Numbered from the stretch's first letter, positions 7,193 through 17,616 are shown. The stretch: 31,797 nucleotides of DNA from an uncultured Gilliamella sp. (GCA_945291235.1 CALYQY010000017.1:1-31797); one strand, 5' to 3'. The notes: generated from the sequence alone by a model not told the origin. Translations and numbers: made by a program.

Positions 7193-7888
7193 ATGAAAGA
7201 AAGCAACATAAAAACAACTGAAGATCAAGAAAAAACACGAATTCTTAAGGAAACAGGTGTTATCGATTTTAAGCATCGACTTACCTTAGTTTTAGAGAGT
7301 TTATCGGGTAATGCCTTTGCCAAAAAAGTGGGAATGTCTGAAGCCGTTATTCGTGACTATTTATCTGGTAAAACTTACCCTTCTCTTAATAGATTAGCAA
7401 TTATCGCACAAAAATGTGATATCCCTATTGAGTGGTTAGCAACAGGTAAAGGTGAGTGTCGGTTACTTCCCGATACTGAACGTCGTGGTTTTGTCTATAT
7501 CCCTTTTTATAAATTAAATGAATTCGGTAATAATAAGTCACTTTTACAAATCGAGGCAATACCGTTTGATATCACATTGATTAAACATCAACTTTTTGAT
7601 AATGATGACTTGCGAGCGGTTTGGGCTAAAGGTGATAGCATGGAGCCGACGATATCCAATCATGATATTTTGATTATTAATACTGCACATAGCAAACCGA
7701 TTGATGGATATCTTTATGCCGTGCAATATGATGATCAGATAAGTATTAAACGCATCCAAAATCAGGGTTCTAACATTGCTTTGCTCTGTGATAATCAAAA
7801 ATATCCGTCTATAACTGTAGACAAAAATGAACCTCAAGATTTTAAAATTATTGGTCATGTCGTTTATCTGTTAAAGGATCTTTATTAA
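7193..7888 (+). CDS. CI/C2-like repressor with HTH and S24 (LexA-like) domains
   Basis: A 231-residue regulator. Residues 25-90 form an HTH domain (AKKVGMSEAVIRDYLSGKTYPSLNRL, followed by the IPIEWLATGKG typical of phage repressors). Residues 100-230 form a LexA/S24 domain with Ser149 (KGDSMEPT) and Lys186 (ISIKRI) as the predicted catalytic dyad. I see no Ala-Gly or Cys-Gly cleavage dipeptide between the two domains. The gene is divergent from the Ner-like gene across 152 bp of very AT-rich DNA that should hold the operators. It is best read as a prophage-type immunity repressor left without its phage, or taken over by the host. Its ribosome site is weak. Confidence 0.85.
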   Translation: MKESNIKTTEDQEKTRILKETGVIDFKHRLTLVLESLSGNAFAKKVGMSEAVIRDYLSGKTYPSLNRLAIIAQKCDIPIEWLATGKGECRLLPDTERRGFVYIPFYKLNEFGNNKSLLQIEAIPFDITLIKHQLFDNDDLRAVWAKGDSMEPTISNHDILIINTAHSKPIDGYLYAVQYDDQISIKRIQNQGSNIALLCDNQKYPSITVDKNEPQDFKIIGHVVYLLKDLY

Positions 7889-8096
7889 CAATATTGTGTA
7901 TTGATTGTATTTTTTTATGGCATATAAAATATGTGGTTTTGTTGATTAATGTTGATAGAACCACTTATTAAGAAATTTAGGCACTCGTTTTTTTTCTTTA
8001 GATTTTAGAAAGATTACTGAGTAAAAAAACGTAAAAATGTTTAAGTATCCGTCTATGTTCCAGTAAAAAAAATGTTCTCAATCAGAATTCTTATTG

Positions 8097-8134
8097 GCAT
8101 AAATTTATGCTTTTGGGGTCATTTATGCTAAAAT
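8097..8134 (+). promoter_or_regulatory. Candidate mnmA promoter with upstream palindrome
   Basis: An extended -10 element (TG-C-TAAAAT, hexamer at 8129-8134) lies 23 bp upstream of the first mnmA ATG. A perfect 14-bp palindrome, gcataaatttatgc, occupies 8097-8110, and part of it (atttatgc) recurs at 8121-8128. No good -35 is visible, which is acceptable for an extended -10 promoter. Confidence 0.45.
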
Positions 8135-8157
8135 TAGCCATTATTTTTTTATAGACA

Positions 8158-9300
8158 ATGTTAGTTATTATGCCAAATATGAATACTTCCCCAAAAGTTG
8201 TCGTCGGTATGTCTGGTGGCGTTGATTCTTCTGTTTCTGCATATTTACTTCAGCAACAAGGTTATCAAGTTGTTGGTTTATTTATGAAGAACTGGGAAGA
8301 AGACGACACAGATGAATACTGTTCAGCGGCTGTTGACTTAGCCGATGCTCAAGCTGTTTGTGATAAACTTAATATTAAACTTTATACTATTAATTTTGCA
8401 GCCGAATATTGGGATAACGTATTTGAACATTTTTTATCAGAATATAAAGCAGGGCGAACCCCTAATCCCGATATTTTATGTAATAAAGAAATCAAATTTA
8501 AAGCATTTTTAGAGTATGCAGCGCAAGATCTTGGTGCCGATTATATTGCAACTGGTCATTATGTTCGTAAACGTACCACTGGCGATAAAGTCGAATTATT
8601 GCGAGGGGTAGATAATAATAAAGACCAAAGTTACTTTTTATATACGTTAAGCGAAGACCAAGTTAGACAAAGTCTGTTCCCTGTTGGGGAACTTGAAAAA
8701 CCTCAAGTTCGTAAAATCGCTGAGCAGCTAGGATTAGCTACTGCATCTAAAAAAGACTCTACAGGAATTTGCTTTATTGGCGAACGAAAGTTTAGTGACT
8801 TTTTAGCTCGATATTTACCGGCTCAAGCTGGCGCAATTCGTACGGTGGACGGACAGGTTATCGGTAAACATCAAGGGCTTATGTATCATACTTTAGGACA
8901 ACGTAAAGGGCTGGGAATTGGTGGATTAAAGCAAGCCGATGATACCCCATGGTATGTTGTGGATAAAGATATTAAAAATAATGAACTTATTGTTGCTCAA
9001 GGTCATGATCACCCTGCGCTATTTTCAGATGGTCTGATTGCACAACAACTACATTGGGTCGATAGAAAAGCTGTGACCAAATCTTTTACTTGTACGGTGA
9101 AAACGCGTTATCGTCAACAAGATATTCAATGCAAGGTCAATCCAATATCAGAAGACAAAATCGAAGTGATTTTTGCTAACCCTGTAGCGGCAGTCACTCC
9201 TGGACAATCTGCTGTGTTTTATCAAGACGAAGTGTGTCTAGGTGGCGGCATTATTGAGGAACGTATTATTCGTAGTAAGGAGAGTTCGAGTGACGAATAA
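8158..9300 (+). CDS. mnmA: tRNA-specific 2-thiouridylase MnmA
   Basis: MnmA transfers sulfur, delivered by the Tus relay, to the wobble U34 of tRNA Lys, Glu and Gln, making s2U. The P-loop-like PP-motif SGGVDSS is at 19-25. The two catalytic cysteines are Cys108 (PDILCNK) and Cys205 ([10 protein letters not shown]). Further family blocks are the ATGHY motif and the [17 protein letters not shown] stretch. The 380-residue reading is about 12 residues longer than E. coli MnmA; ATGs at 8170 and 8179 are possible starts and none of the three has a ribosome site. It is the first gene of mnmA-hflD-purB, and its stop overlaps the hflD start. Confidence 0.96.
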   Translation: MLVIMPNMNTSPKVVVGMSGGVDSSVSAYLLQQQGYQVVGLFMKNWEEDDTDEYCSAAVDLADAQAVCDKLNIKLYTINFAAEYWDNVFEHFLSEYKAGRTPNPDILCNKEIKFKAFLEYAAQDLGADYIATGHYVRKRTTGDKVELLRGVDNNKDQSYFLYTLSEDQVRQSLFPVGELEKPQVRKIAEQLGLATASKKDSTGICFIGERKFSDFLARYLPAQAGAIRTVDGQVIGKHQGLMYHTLGQRKGLGIGGLKQADDTPWYVVDKDIKNNELIVAQGHDHPALFSDGLIAQQLHWVDRKAVTKSFTCTVKTRYRQQDIQCKVNPISEDKIEVIFANPVAAVTPGQSAVFYQDEVCLGGGIIEERIIRSKESSSDE

Positions 9301-9943
9301 GTATTACCATACTACTATTGCCCTTGCCGGTGTGATACAAAGTTCTGTTTTAGTTCCCCAGTTGGCCAATACTGGGGTCTGTAGCTCAACACTTTATGAG
9401 CAAACTATACATAGCCTTTTTATTACCTCACCACAAACGACCGAAGAAGTGTATGGTGGTATTCAGAATATTAAAACGGGTTTACAAACATTAGTTTATC
9501 TGTTTTCATCAGGGCAAAAAGAACAACTGGATGTTGTTCGCTATCTGTTAAGAACATTAAGTATTACCAGTAGATTAATAAAAAATAATGATGCATTAAA
9601 TAATATTGACCAGCGTTTAACGCGTATTTCGGGATTGTATCCTATCATGAATGAAGAAACGATTAGTTCACATGTAGATGATCTGTCTTATTCGTTAGCC
9701 GGTATTTATTCCGATATTATTAGCCCATTAACCACTAAAATTAAAGTGATGGGTAAAATTGAGTATTTACAAAATTCTTTAGTTCAAGCAAAGGTGAGAA
9801 CGTCGTTGTTGGGTTGTATTCGTTCTGCTATTTTATGGTACCAAGTAGGAGGAAGCCGTTTACAGCTATTTTTTCAACGAAAACGCTTAATAAAAACGGC
9901 TCAGGCGCTTTTGCAAGAAATTGAAAAAGCAAATTCACTTTAA
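9290..9943 (+). CDS. hflD: High frequency lysogenization protein HflD homolog
   Basis: A 217-residue, mostly helical, peripheral membrane protein of the HflD family. In E. coli, HflD affects the lambda lysis/lysogeny choice through CII; its housekeeping role is unclear. The start is the GTG at 9290: AAGGAGAG precedes it, and the N-terminus ([19 protein letters not shown]) then aligns with the E. coli protein. The longer reading from 9242 would add 16 residues that belong to mnmA coding sequence. The C-terminal [20 protein letters not shown] block is diagnostic. The start overlaps the last codons of mnmA, and purB follows 40 bp later, as in E. coli. Confidence 0.93.
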   Translation: MTNKYYHTTIALAGVIQSSVLVPQLANTGVCSSTLYEQTIHSLFITSPQTTEEVYGGIQNIKTGLQTLVYLFSSGQKEQLDVVRYLLRTLSITSRLIKNNDALNNIDQRLTRISGLYPIMNEETISSHVDDLSYSLAGIYSDIISPLTTKIKVMGKIEYLQNSLVQAKVRTSLLGCIRSAILWYQVGGSRLQLFFQRKRLIKTAQALLQEIEKANSL

Positions 9944-9962
9944 TTTTTTATTACTATTTTAA

Positions 9963-11351
<1,389 letters not shown>

Positions 11352-11369
11352 TTATCTTTTGTTGGTTAA

Positions 11370-11404
11370 TAATCTGAAACATCATTGAATAATGTTTCAG
11401 ATTA
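11370..11404 (+). terminator. 3' hairpin after purB, no U-tract
   Basis: Perfect 13-bp arms taatctgaaacat and atgtttcagatta with a 9-nt loop. There is no T-run after it, so termination may need another factor or this may be an RNA-stabilising stem. Confidence 0.5.
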
Positions 11405-11409
11405 TATTG

Positions 11410-11447
11410 AATCACAATACATGATTGAATGATGTCAATTTGTGATT
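11410..11447. repeat. Second inverted repeat in the purB-hemC spacer
   Basis: Arms aatcacaa (11410-11417) and ttgtgatt (11440-11447). Its interior (acatgattgaatgatgt, 11419-11435) matches the top of the preceding hairpin (acatcattgaataatgt, from 11380) at 15 of 17 positions, so the spacer contains an imperfect tandem duplication. Confidence 0.45.
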
Positions 11448-11526
11448 AAATAACAAACGGTTATTCTTATTCACCTTTAAGACATCAATAATAAAATAAC
11501 ATTAAAAGTATTTATAGGAACATCCA

Positions 11527-12447
11527 TTGAAAATCCGCATTGCAACAAGGAAAAGCCCTTTAGCTCTTTGGCAAGCTAACTATGTTAAACAGCAGCTATT
11601 AGCCATTCACCCTGATTTGTCTGTAGAGCTTATCCCTATGGTTACAAAAGGTGATATATTACTTGATAGCCCATTATCAAAAATAGGTGGCAAAGGATTA
11701 TTTGTTAAACAATTGGAAGAAGCCATTTTAAATAATGAAGCTGATATTGCAGTGCATTCTATAAAAGATATTCCCGTGCATTTTCCCAATGGACTCACAC
11801 TTGCAACAATCTGCAAACGGGATGATGTCCGAGATGCATTTATTTCAAATCGCTACGAAAATTTATCACAGTTACCTTCTGGTGCAGTGGTTGGTACTTC
11901 AAGTTTACGACGACAATGTCAATTACGTGCGCTTTACCCACATTTGCATATTAAAGATTTGCGAGGCAACATTGGTACCCGTTTAGCAAAATTAGACAAT
12001 CAAGAATATGATGCAATTATTTTAGCCGCTGTAGGATTAAAACGTTTATCATTGCAAGACCGTATTAAACAATATATTGATACTGATGTAATCTTACCTG
12101 CTGTCGGTCAAGGGGCAATTGGTATTGAAACACGTGCTAATGATAAGCAAATTTTAGCTTTACTGGCCCCTTTAGATGACCAACATAGTCGAATTTGCAT
12201 ACAAGCTGAAAGAGCAATGAATCAACAATTGCAAGGTGGTTGCCAAGTTCCTATTGCTTGTTATAGCCAAATTTTGGATGACAAGCTATTTTTAAAGGGT
12301 TTAGTTGGCAAAACAGATGGTTCTACAATAATCAAAGTCCCTTTGTCCGGTAGCATTACTCAAGCAGAACAGTTAGGACGAGATGTCGCTAATAAATTGT
12401 TAATGCTTGGTGCTAAAGCAATTTTAGAGGAATTGAATAGCGAATGA
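11527..12447 (+). CDS. hemC: Porphobilinogen deaminase (hydroxymethylbilane synthase)
   Basis: HemC joins four porphobilinogens into hydroxymethylbilane. The 306-residue protein has the family blocks [14 protein letters not shown], the catalytic Asp81 in [15 protein letters not shown] and LRGNIGTRL for substrate binding, and Cys239 in GGCQVP, which holds the dipyrromethane cofactor. The start is TTG: an in-frame stop lies nine bases upstream and AGGAA sits six bases before it, so no earlier start is possible. It overlaps hemD by 4 bp (ATGA). It is first in the hemC-hemD-hemX-hemY cluster. Confidence 0.96.
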   Translation: MKIRIATRKSPLALWQANYVKQQLLAIHPDLSVELIPMVTKGDILLDSPLSKIGGKGLFVKQLEEAILNNEADIAVHSIKDIPVHFPNGLTLATICKRDDVRDAFISNRYENLSQLPSGAVVGTSSLRRQCQLRALYPHLHIKDLRGNIGTRLAKLDNQEYDAIILAAVGLKRLSLQDRIKQYIDTDVILPAVGQGAIGIETRANDKQILALLAPLDDQHSRICIQAERAMNQQLQGGCQVPIACYSQILDDKLFLKGLVGKTDGSTIIKVPLSGSITQAEQLGRDVANKLLMLGAKAILEELNSE

Positions 12448-13193
12448 TTTTCGTCACCCGCCCTTCACCGCAAGGTGAAGCATTGACTAAATTATTAAAT
12501 CAAGCCAATTTACAGGCTACCCATCTTCCTTTATTTAGGATTTCAGCAGGTAAGGATCTGCTGAATTTACAATATAATTTAAACCAGTTGTTACCAAATG
12601 ATATTGTTATTGCAGTGTCGCCACAAGTCGCAAATGTTATTACCACATTTAATCCGCATCTTAATTTTCCTAAACATTTACAGTATTTTGCCATAGGAAA
12701 TAAAACGGCGGAACTGATTCGTCAATTAGTCCATAAATCGGTAAGTTTTCCAAAGCAAGAAAATAGTGAAGGATTACTTGCCTTCTTTGATGCTGATATG
12801 GTGAAAAACCGAAGAGTTTTAATTTTACGCGGTGATTCAGGAAGACAGCTAATTGCCGATACATTAAGTGCCAAACAAGCCCAAGTCAAACTGGTAGAGT
12901 GTTATTCTCGTCATGCTATATCCTATCCGTTGGACATACTGAGTAATTCCATTGAGCATCAGCTCGTTATCATTACCAGTATTGAACATTTACATCAACT
13001 TGAGTTGTATTGCCAAACAGAACATAAAAAACAAGCTTGTTTAGTGGTGACCAGTCTAAGAATTTTTGAGGAAGCTAAGCGCCTAAACTGGCAAAATATT
13101 GTTTTAGCCAAAAGCGCAAATAATCAAATTTTATTTAAAACAATGATAAGTCTATGTCATAATAATATCAATTATATAAAATCATCTAAATGA
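12444..13193 (+). CDS. hemD: Uroporphyrinogen-III synthase
   Basis: HemD cyclises hydroxymethylbilane with inversion of ring D to give uroporphyrinogen III. The 249-residue sequence is divergent, as usual for this family. It has the expected opening [13 protein letters not shown], a [13 protein letters not shown] segment, and the [15 protein letters not shown] block in the middle. The assignment is supported by its position: its ATG overlaps the hemC stop by 4 bp and hemX follows 7 bp later, indicating translational coupling within the hem cluster. Confidence 0.93.
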   Translation: MIFVTRPSPQGEALTKLLNQANLQATHLPLFRISAGKDLLNLQYNLNQLLPNDIVIAVSPQVANVITTFNPHLNFPKHLQYFAIGNKTAELIRQLVHKSVSFPKQENSEGLLAFFDADMVKNRRVLILRGDSGRQLIADTLSAKQAQVKLVECYSRHAISYPLDILSNSIEHQLVIITSIEHLHQLELYCQTEHKKQACLVVTSLRIFEEAKRLNWQNIVLAKSANNQILFKTMISLCHNNINYIKSSK

Positions 13194-13200
13194 GGTTTTT

Positions 13201-14643
13201 ATGCCGATTCGATTTTATGGAGCTAATGCAACCAGTTCAACGATTAGTACCACCTCATTTAGCAAACCTTTTACAACCGATGCACTAACACAAGTGAACA
13301 ATATTATGAAAGAAGAAAAAAATACGATGACGACAAATTCAAGTCTAACAACAGAAAAAAAATCGACTTCTTCATCCAGCAAAAATAATGTCAATAAAAC
13401 ACCCATTTCAAAACTATCGCTTGTAGCTATTGCTTTAACTTTAGGCTTAGGTGGCTTTGTTTTTTATCACGGCCATGAACAAATTGAAAAACAAAATAGC
13501 ACTATTTCAATGCTCGAAATGGAAATAGCCAATTTAAAACAAACTACCAAGCAGAGTATTGTTAAGGATTTAGAAAGTAATATTAATGATGCAGTAACCA
13601 AACAAGACCAGCAGTTTTCTTCGCTTGAAGAGCGTGTTACTAATCAGTTAAATGAGCAACAAAAGTTACAACGACAGTTAACCAATCAAATTAATGACAC
13701 AATTAGGTTAAATGAACAAAATCTTCATAACTTTAACGAACGATTATCAGCAATGTCGAGCACTGATAATAATGTTTGGCTGATATCGCAAGCTAACTAT
13801 TTAGTCCATTTAGCAGCTCGAAAAATTTGGAGTGATCAAGATTATACCACTGCCCGTTTGTTGTTAAGAAATGCAGATGAAAGTTTAGCACAAACAAATG
13901 ATCCCAGTTTATTGCCTGCCAGACAAGCCATTAATAAAGATATCAGTTCGCTTTCTGAATTGAGTTTTATCGATTCTGACGGTATTGTTTTGAATTTAAT
14001 TAGTCTTTCGGATTCGTTGACCGATCTTCCTTTGGTTGAGAATTATAATGATATTGATCTTGGCTTAACGCAGTATAATGATGCTTTGCCAGTTGATGAT
14101 TCTCACAGCGCATCTTCAGATACTGATTCAGAAAATAAAATTGACCCAACTAAAAGTTCCGATAATGTGGTCACTTCGTCAATTTCTGATTGGTCACATA
14201 ATTTATGGGCAAACATTGATTCTTTTATGCAAAAATTTATTACCATTGAAAAATTGGATAAAAATGACAATAACTTTGCGACCTGTTTGTCACAAGCAGG
14301 CAAAGATGAAAAACAGATCGTTAGATGCCATATTTTAAGTACCCCACTAAATTTAGAACAATCACTGTATCTTCGTGAAAATATTCGTTTCCGTCTGTTA
14401 ATAGCCGCACAAGCTGTACCTCGACATCAAGAGTTGATTTATCAGCGTTCGCTTAATGATGTTGCTGTTTGGGTTAATGCCTATTTTGATAATAATTCGC
14501 CAAGTGTTAAAGCCTTCTTAAGTGATCTTGATAATTTGCAAAATCAAACAATTAGTAATAAAAGTGTTCCTGACAGATTAGCTAGCTTAAGTGAACTTGA
14601 GAAGTTAATGCAAACTCGTGTTCGTTCTATGTTGGCTAAATAG
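13201..14643 (+). CDS. hemX: HemX-like inner-membrane protein
   Basis: A 480-residue bitopic membrane protein. Residues 1-68 are cytoplasmic and Ser/Thr/Asn-rich, a transmembrane helix spans about 69-90, a coiled coil about 92-185, and the periplasmic HemX domain follows. Conserved blocks include KIWSDQDYTTARLLL, NDPSLLPARQAI, YLRENIRFRLLIAAQAVPRHQE and LEKLMQTRVRSMLA. It is about 90 residues longer than E. coli HemX: the N-terminal tail is longer and there is an insertion after FITIEKLDK with two cysteines (362, 376). A start at the ATG for residue 36 or 43 would remove the odd tail; a TGAGG site favours the upstream start. The function of HemX is unsettled; despite the old name it is not an established methyltransferase. 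Confidence 0.9.
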   Translation: MPIRFYGANATSSTISTTSFSKPFTTDALTQVNNIMKEEKNTMTTNSSLTTEKKSTSSSSKNNVNKTPISKLSLVAIALTLGLGGFVFYHGHEQIEKQNSTISMLEMEIANLKQTTKQSIVKDLESNINDAVTKQDQQFSSLEERVTNQLNEQQKLQRQLTNQINDTIRLNEQNLHNFNERLSAMSSTDNNVWLISQANYLVHLAARKIWSDQDYTTARLLLRNADESLAQTNDPSLLPARQAINKDISSLSELSFIDSDGIVLNLISLSDSLTDLPLVENYNDIDLGLTQYNDALPVDDSHSASSDTDSENKIDPTKSSDNVVTSSISDWSHNLWANIDSFMQKFITIEKLDKNDNNFATCLSQAGKDEKQIVRCHILSTPLNLEQSLYLRENIRFRLLIAAQAVPRHQELIYQRSLNDVAVWVNAYFDNNSPSVKAFLSDLDNLQNQTISNKSVPDRLASLSELEKLMQTRVRSMLAK

Positions 14644-14653
14644 GAGAATAATA

Positions 14654-15553
14654 ATGATTAAAATATTAGTTATTTTCTTAGCATTAGTTGGGGGATTCTT
14701 TTTAGGGCCTTTATTGCAATTCAATCAAGGTTCAGCTGTATTTATCATCGCCAATTATAAAATTAGCATGTCCTTCAATTCGTTTGTTATTTTATTATTG
14801 TTGGCGCTTTTTTGTCTTTATTTGATTGATCGATTATTTAAAAAAATCTTCAATTCTAAAACAGCTTTCGGTAATTGGCTTCGTTTAAAATCGCCGCATA
14901 AAGCAAAAAAATTAATTGAACAAGCACAATTTTTATTACTTGAAGGTAACTACCAACAAGCAGCTAAACTTTTCATGAAAAGTGCTAAGGGTGCAACCAA
15001 TACAACATTATCTTATTTATTAGCGGCACAAGCGAATATTGATAATGATCAGTTGATTCAAGCTAACCAAATGCTCGAAGCAGCCGCAGCGACTTGCCAA
15101 CCTAGCGAAAAATTTGCTTTCCAATTGGTTCAAGTTCGCTTACAGCTTAAGAATCATGAATATGATAGTGCTCATACTATTATTGAAAGTTTGTTAAATG
15201 AAAAGCCACGTAATGCCGAAGTATTAAGGCTTGCAGATCAACTTTATTATGAAATGGGTAATTATCAAGCTGTTATTGATTTATTACCTATTATGTATAA
15301 AGTAAAAACATATAGTGATTCTCAATTAGATCAGTTTAAACAAGCTGCTTATATTGCTCGAATCAAACAGTTATCAACCGATAATGATCCGCTCGCATTA
15401 ATTAAATGGTGGAAATCACAGCCAAAAGCAATACTTAATAATACTGCGTATCAAAAAGCAATGGCTAACTACCTTAAACAACTTGGCCAAACTGTCGAAG
15501 CAGATAAATTGCTGGAATCAGTGGCTAAAATTAAAGATCAAGAAAGAACGTAA
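14654..15553 (+). CDS. hemY: HemY-like inner-membrane TPR protein, short form
   Basis: This 299-residue protein has two N-terminal membrane helices (about 2-20 and 38-58), then helical TPR-like repeats (AAKLFMKSAKGATN, LLAAQANIDNDQLIQANQMLEAAA, the conserved EVLRLADQLYYEMGNYQAVIDLLP). It matches the first three quarters of E. coli HemY (398 residues) and stops about 100 residues early, with no sign of the missing part downstream. The start at 14654 is chosen for the AGGAG seven bases upstream; the frame is open to 14618 but that would overlap hemX without a ribosome site. This is the TPR-type HemY of enteric bacteria, not protoporphyrinogen oxidase. Confidence 0.92.
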   Translation: MIKILVIFLALVGGFFLGPLLQFNQGSAVFIIANYKISMSFNSFVILLLLALFCLYLIDRLFKKIFNSKTAFGNWLRLKSPHKAKKLIEQAQFLLLEGNYQQAAKLFMKSAKGATNTTLSYLLAAQANIDNDQLIQANQMLEAAAATCQPSEKFAFQLVQVRLQLKNHEYDSAHTIIESLLNEKPRNAEVLRLADQLYYEMGNYQAVIDLLPIMYKVKTYSDSQLDQFKQAAYIARIKQLSTDNDPLALIKWWKSQPKAILNNTAYQKAMANYLKQLGQTVEADKLLESVAKIKDQERT

Positions 15554-15580
15554 AAACAGGGCGACAAGCCCTGTTTTTTT
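15552..15580. terminator. Bidirectional terminator between hemY and azlD
   Basis: An 11-bp stem (arms 15552-15562 and 15568-15578, core acagggc/gccctgt) with a 5-nt loop gacaa and T-runs on both strands. It begins inside the hemY stop codon and also serves the convergent azlCD pair. Confidence 0.85.
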
Positions 15581-15599
15581 AGGTATAAAATATTTTGTA

Positions 15600-15920
15600 T
15601 TATAAAAAATATCGAATCAACGCCATAAAGCACATCCCTGTCACAACAATGCACATCAGATTTTTCGTCAATAAAGCCACTAAAATAGTGGGAAGACTAG
15701 CTAAACAGTATTCGATCTTAAAATCAGGAAAATGCCCCTGTTTTGCAATAAATAGGTTTTGTACAAAAAGTGCCGTTAATATACAAAGTGGAACATACGA
15801 TAAAAATCGAATCACGATATCAGGCAAATGTAACTTTCTAACAAGTATAAAAGGAATAATTCGAGGTAACCATGTTACCAATCCACATCCTATAATGATG
15901 AGTAAACTATAAGTAGTCAT
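15600..15920 (-). CDS. azlD: AzlD-family small subunit of a branched-chain amino acid exporter
   Basis: A 106-residue membrane protein with about four hydrophobic segments and the family pattern GCGLVTWLPRIIPFIL near the N-terminus, followed by LSYVPLCILTALF and a central LPTILVALLTKNLMCIV. AzlD (YgaH) works with the larger AzlC (YgaZ) to export branched-chain amino acids such as valine. Its ATG overlaps the azlC stop by 4 bp (ATGA). The 105-residue plus-strand reading across it is a shadow. Confidence 0.9.
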   Translation of the reverse strand: MTTYSLLIIIGCGLVTWLPRIIPFILVRKLHLPDIVIRFLSYVPLCILTALFVQNLFIAKQGHFPDFKIEYCLASLPTILVALLTKNLMCIVVTGMCFMALIRYFL

Positions 15921-16612
15921 ACTTTACGCTCCATCGCTATTCCCATAAAACATCCAGCAAATGTGCTAATTAATATTGCCATTTCAGGGGATACAAATCG
16001 CATTAAGATGATCAGCAGTACTGAAACAGTGAGCATAACAAGAATCTTGTTATACATACTTTTTGTTTTGTCACCTATCAACTGTAAATATAGTAAACCG
16101 ATAAACATAGCCACTAAAGCATAATCCAGACCAAACATAGTGGGATCGGGTAACCACTCACCGATTAAAGCACCTATTAAGCAGGATAATATCCAAGCAA
16201 TATAAGCTGTGACATTCAGTCCATGCATCCATACGGCGTTGACAGGTTTATGATTGGCAATTGCATTCATGGCCACTGCAAAACTCTCATCTGTGAGCAA
16301 ACTACCAATACCAATATTATCCAGTAATGAAAAACGGCGAAAAGAAGGCGCAGTTGCCATGCTCATTAAAAAATGGCGGGAATTAACCAGAAAAACAGTA
16401 AAAATAATGGCTGTAATGGGTGTAGCAACTAACATTAACCCAGCTATGATAAATTGAGCCGCTCCAGCATAAACAATCACAGCAAGTAGAGTTACTTCTA
16501 AAATCGTTAAATTTGCCGATTTTCCTACAACGCCAGCAGCAATACCTATACCAACGTAGCCTAATAACGTTGGAATACAAGCATAAACACCATCTTTAAA
16601 TGTGAGTGACAT
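15917..16612 (-). CDS. azlC: AzlC-family large subunit of a branched-chain amino acid exporter
   Basis: A 231-residue polytopic inner-membrane protein with the AzlC signature GIAAGVVGKSANLTILEVTLLA, YAGAAQFIIAGL and NSRHFLMSMA in the first half, and LTDESFAVAM after it. It pairs with AzlD to form an exporter of branched-chain amino acids (YgaZH in E. coli). The start at 16612 is chosen because the conserved domain begins there (MSLTFKDG) with AGAGAA nearby; the longer frame to 16669 adds 19 residues with no family match. The exact substrate cannot be read from the sequence. Confidence 0.9.
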   Translation of the reverse strand: MSLTFKDGVYACIPTLLGYVGIGIAAGVVGKSANLTILEVTLLAVIVYAGAAQFIIAGLMLVATPITAIIFTVFLVNSRHFLMSMATAPSFRRFSLLDNIGIGSLLTDESFAVAMNAIANHKPVNAVWMHGLNVTAYIAWILSCLIGALIGEWLPDPTMFGLDYALVAMFIGLLYLQLIGDKTKSMYNKILVMLTVSVLLIILMRFVSPEMAILISTFAGCFMGIAMERKV

Positions 16613-16913
16613 ATCGCATTCTCTTGATAAAAACTTCATCATAATTATTAACACGGTACTGTCAAACAATAAATGATTAATCTTAAAATTTATTTTAAAT
16701 GAAATGATTGACCAGTTTGTTATGCGTTTTCAGTCTAGGCAAAATATTCACTTATTTTAACAAGGATCACATTAACGTAATTACACTCAGTAATGTAGTT
16801 TGATCGGGTTAATAGTAATTATTAAGATAAATAGTTCGACTATGCACCACTCCGCCTGTAAATTTGTTATAATCCTTTAAATTGTTTTTTAAGATAATCA
16901 AAATCGATTTTAT
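16613..16913. other. azlC-gmk divergent intergenic region
   Basis: About 300 bp of AT-rich DNA without a gene. A TATAAT at 16868-16873 is a likely -10 for gmk; no matching -35 is seen. A small inverted repeat (attac/gtaat) near 16783-16797 is the only other structure. Confidence 0.4.
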
Positions 16914-17564
16914 ATGAAAAATAACATATCAAACCAGTATACGGGTACACTTTTTATTATTTCGGCTCCGAGTGGAGCAGGAAAGTCAAGTTTGATTCGG
17001 GCTTATTTAGAGCAAAAAAATCAGTATCCGGCAAAAGTTTCAATTTCGCATACCACCCGAGCGCCAAGACCAGGCGAAGAACATGGTGAAGATTATTATT
17101 TTGTGGATCATGACCATTTTGAGTCATTGATTAGTCAGCAGGCATTTGTCGAATATGCAAACGTATTTGATCACTATTATGGTACTTCGAAAGCAGAAAT
17201 TGAGCAGAGCTTATTACAAGGAGTTAACGTATTTTTAGATATTGATTGGCAAGGTGCACAGCAAGTTAGAGAAAAAATGCCACAATCCAAAAGTATTTTT
17301 ATCTTACCGCCCTCGTTAGCAGAACTTGAACATCGTCTTATTAAGCGAGGACAAGATACCGAACAAGTTATTCGTAAAAGAATGGCAAAAGCACAAGCTG
17401 AAATTTCACATTATCATGAATATGACTATGTGATTATTAATGATGATTTTAACACTTCATTAAACGCCCTTAATTCTATCATTATTGCAGCAAGTTTAGA
17501 GCGTGATAAACAAGAAGTCATTCATCAATCATTCTTCACAAAACTTTTAACGCACAATAATTAA
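16914..17564 (+). CDS. gmk: Guanylate kinase
   Basis: Gmk phosphorylates GMP to GDP with ATP in the cytoplasm. The 216-residue protein has the P-loop [10 protein letters not shown] (17-26), the GMP-binding blocks [11 protein letters not shown] and [11 protein letters not shown], the YYGTS motif, [11 protein letters not shown], and the RGQD and RMAKAQAE lid segment. The N-terminus is about seven residues longer than in E. coli, and the ATG has no ribosome site. In E. coli gmk is followed by rpoZ and spoT; here a convergent gloA follows. Confidence 0.96.
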   Translation: MKNNISNQYTGTLFIISAPSGAGKSSLIRAYLEQKNQYPAKVSISHTTRAPRPGEEHGEDYYFVDHDHFESLISQQAFVEYANVFDHYYGTSKAEIEQSLLQGVNVFLDIDWQGAQQVREKMPQSKSIFILPPSLAELEHRLIKRGQDTEQVIRKRMAKAQAEISHYHEYDYVIINDDFNTSLNALNSIIIAASLERDKQEVIHQSFFTKLLTHNN

Positions 17565-17616
17565 TAATCATGCTGATATAGTTGAGTACTAATCATTTCA
17601 TACTTATTTAATACAC

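Noticed and set aside
7544..7858. A 104-codon minus-strand frame inside the S24 repressor gene.
   Set aside because: It lies wholly within a well-supported domain on the other strand and has no recognisable features.
9242..9289. Upstream extension of HflD (16 residues).
   Set aside because: No ribosome site at 9242 and no family match; the GTG at 9290 has AAGGAG and aligns with HflD.
14078..14338. An 86-codon frame shifted within hemX.
   Set aside because: The hemX frame continues intact with conserved blocks on both sides, so this is a shadow, not a frameshift.
15595..15912. A 105-codon plus-strand frame antisense to azlD.
   Set aside because: The minus strand codes for a clear AzlD with a 4-bp overlap to AzlC; the plus frame has no domain, no ribosome site and basic low-complexity content typical of a mirror frame.
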